Shown piece after piece: positions 5,777 through 6,031 of a stretch of 6,031 bases of DNA. The notes under the pieces were generated by a model, which saw nothing but the letters and a program-made list of their open reading frames with translations, searched no databases and was not told the origin of the DNA. Position 1 is the stretch's first letter; every line of letters begins with the position of its first letter. Position numbers and translations under genes: made by a program. The stretch is from Dehalococcoidia bacterium (GTDB taxonomy: Bacteria > Chloroflexota > Dehalococcoidia > UBA1151 > UBA1328). The stretch is from positions 1-6,031 of the forward strand of contig JASLNQ010000141.1 in NCBI GenBank assembly GCA_030745955.1, given 5' to 3'.

Positions 5777-6031
5777 CCAACCAACCAACGTGCCGAAGGT
5801 CCCCTCTCCCTGTGCCCTGGCGTGCCCCGCGGAGCTGCGACGCGACCAACCTCTTCGACCCCGTCATCTCGACCGGAGCGGAGAGATCTGGAGTGATTTC
5901 GCTCGGCGTCACTTCCTAAAAATGAAAACCCTAGATTCCTCCGCTCCGGTCGGAATGGGCTTAATGCTCAAAACGGTGTGATTTACCTAGGTGTGAGGTG
6001 GAAGTGCGAGGCAAAGTAATTCGACCCATTC
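5777..6031. other. Non-coding tail after trmD
   Basis: No convincing gene. It opens with three AACC units (5775-5786, overlapping the trmD stop), continues through a C-rich stretch, and contains the inverted repeat at 5866-5956. The last 70 bases hold a GTG at 6004 with GAGGTG three bases before it, too close for a normal ribosome binding site and too near the edge to judge. No rplS start and no T-tailed terminator are seen. Confidence 0.5.
5866..5956. repeat. Imperfect inverted repeat, REP/MITE-like element
   Basis: Two 28-base arms, 5866-5893 and 5929-5956, are inverted copies with 22 of 28 positions equal; all six differences are transitions. Both share the 14-base core CGACCGGAGCGGAG, preceded by CAT and followed by ATCT after two variable bases. 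The 35-base centre has a further small inverted pair, AGTGA (5892-5896) and TCACT (5909-5913), so the whole unit can fold into a long hairpin. The outer edge CGTCAT is lost on the right (GGGC instead of GACG). It resembles the dispersed CGTCAT...ATGACG palindromes found between genes in many bacterial genomes, but I cannot count copies here. No transposase is nearby. It could also act as a transcription barrier after trmD. Confidence 0.65.

Noticed and set aside
6004..6031. Start of a new gene at GTG 6004
   Set aside because: Only nine codons are visible, the GAGGTG before it is just 3 bases away, and the residues match nothing I recognise.

Overview
The window is GC-rich bacterial chromosome with ordinary housekeeping genes in two divergent groups. 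On the minus strand lies a shortened division-and-cell-wall (dcw/mra) cluster: mraZ, rsmH, a possible 42-residue small ORF, ftsA and ftsZ. On the plus strand, starting from the same intergenic region, are a MogA/MoaB-type molybdenum cofactor gene and trmD. I see no phage, CRISPR, tRNA, rRNA, transposase or defence gene.

Layout: 1-1070 ftsZ (minus, cut by the left edge, probably only a few codons from its end); 1071-1228 ftsA-ftsZ gap with two small hairpins and the ftsZ ribosome binding site; 1229-2515 ftsA; 2516-2699 gap largely filled by a small ORF coupled to rsmH; 2700-3626 rsmH; 3632-4117 mraZ; 4118-4407 shared divergent control region with a candidate MraZ operator and many GTAC sites; 4408/4423-4899 moaB/mogA-like gene; 4900-5065 gap with a strong hairpin; 5066-5776 trmD; 5777-6031 non-coding tail holding an imperfect inverted repeat of REP/MITE type.

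How the genes work together: MraZ is the usual DNA-binding regulator of the first promoter of such clusters. RsmH methylates 16S rRNA C1402. FtsA tethers FtsZ filaments to the membrane through a C-terminal amphipathic helix, and the FtsZ tail carries the conserved partner-binding peptide. The genes normally found between rsmH and ftsA (ftsL, ftsI, the mur genes, mraY, ftsW, murG, ftsQ) are all absent here. TrmD (tRNA m1G37 methyltransferase) stands apart from its usual rpsP/rimM/rplS partners and follows a molybdopterin gene.

Organism: the stripped dcw cluster, the protein sequences and the molybdenum cofactor gene beside it suggest Chloroflexota, perhaps Dehalococcoidia or a SAR202-like marine lineage. 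This is inference from gene order and family impression, not a database match. The most interesting points are the compact dcw cluster and its small ORF, the GTAC-rich divergent region with a TGGGG/AGGGG direct repeat, a likely AUC start codon for the moaB-like gene, and the palindromic element after trmD.
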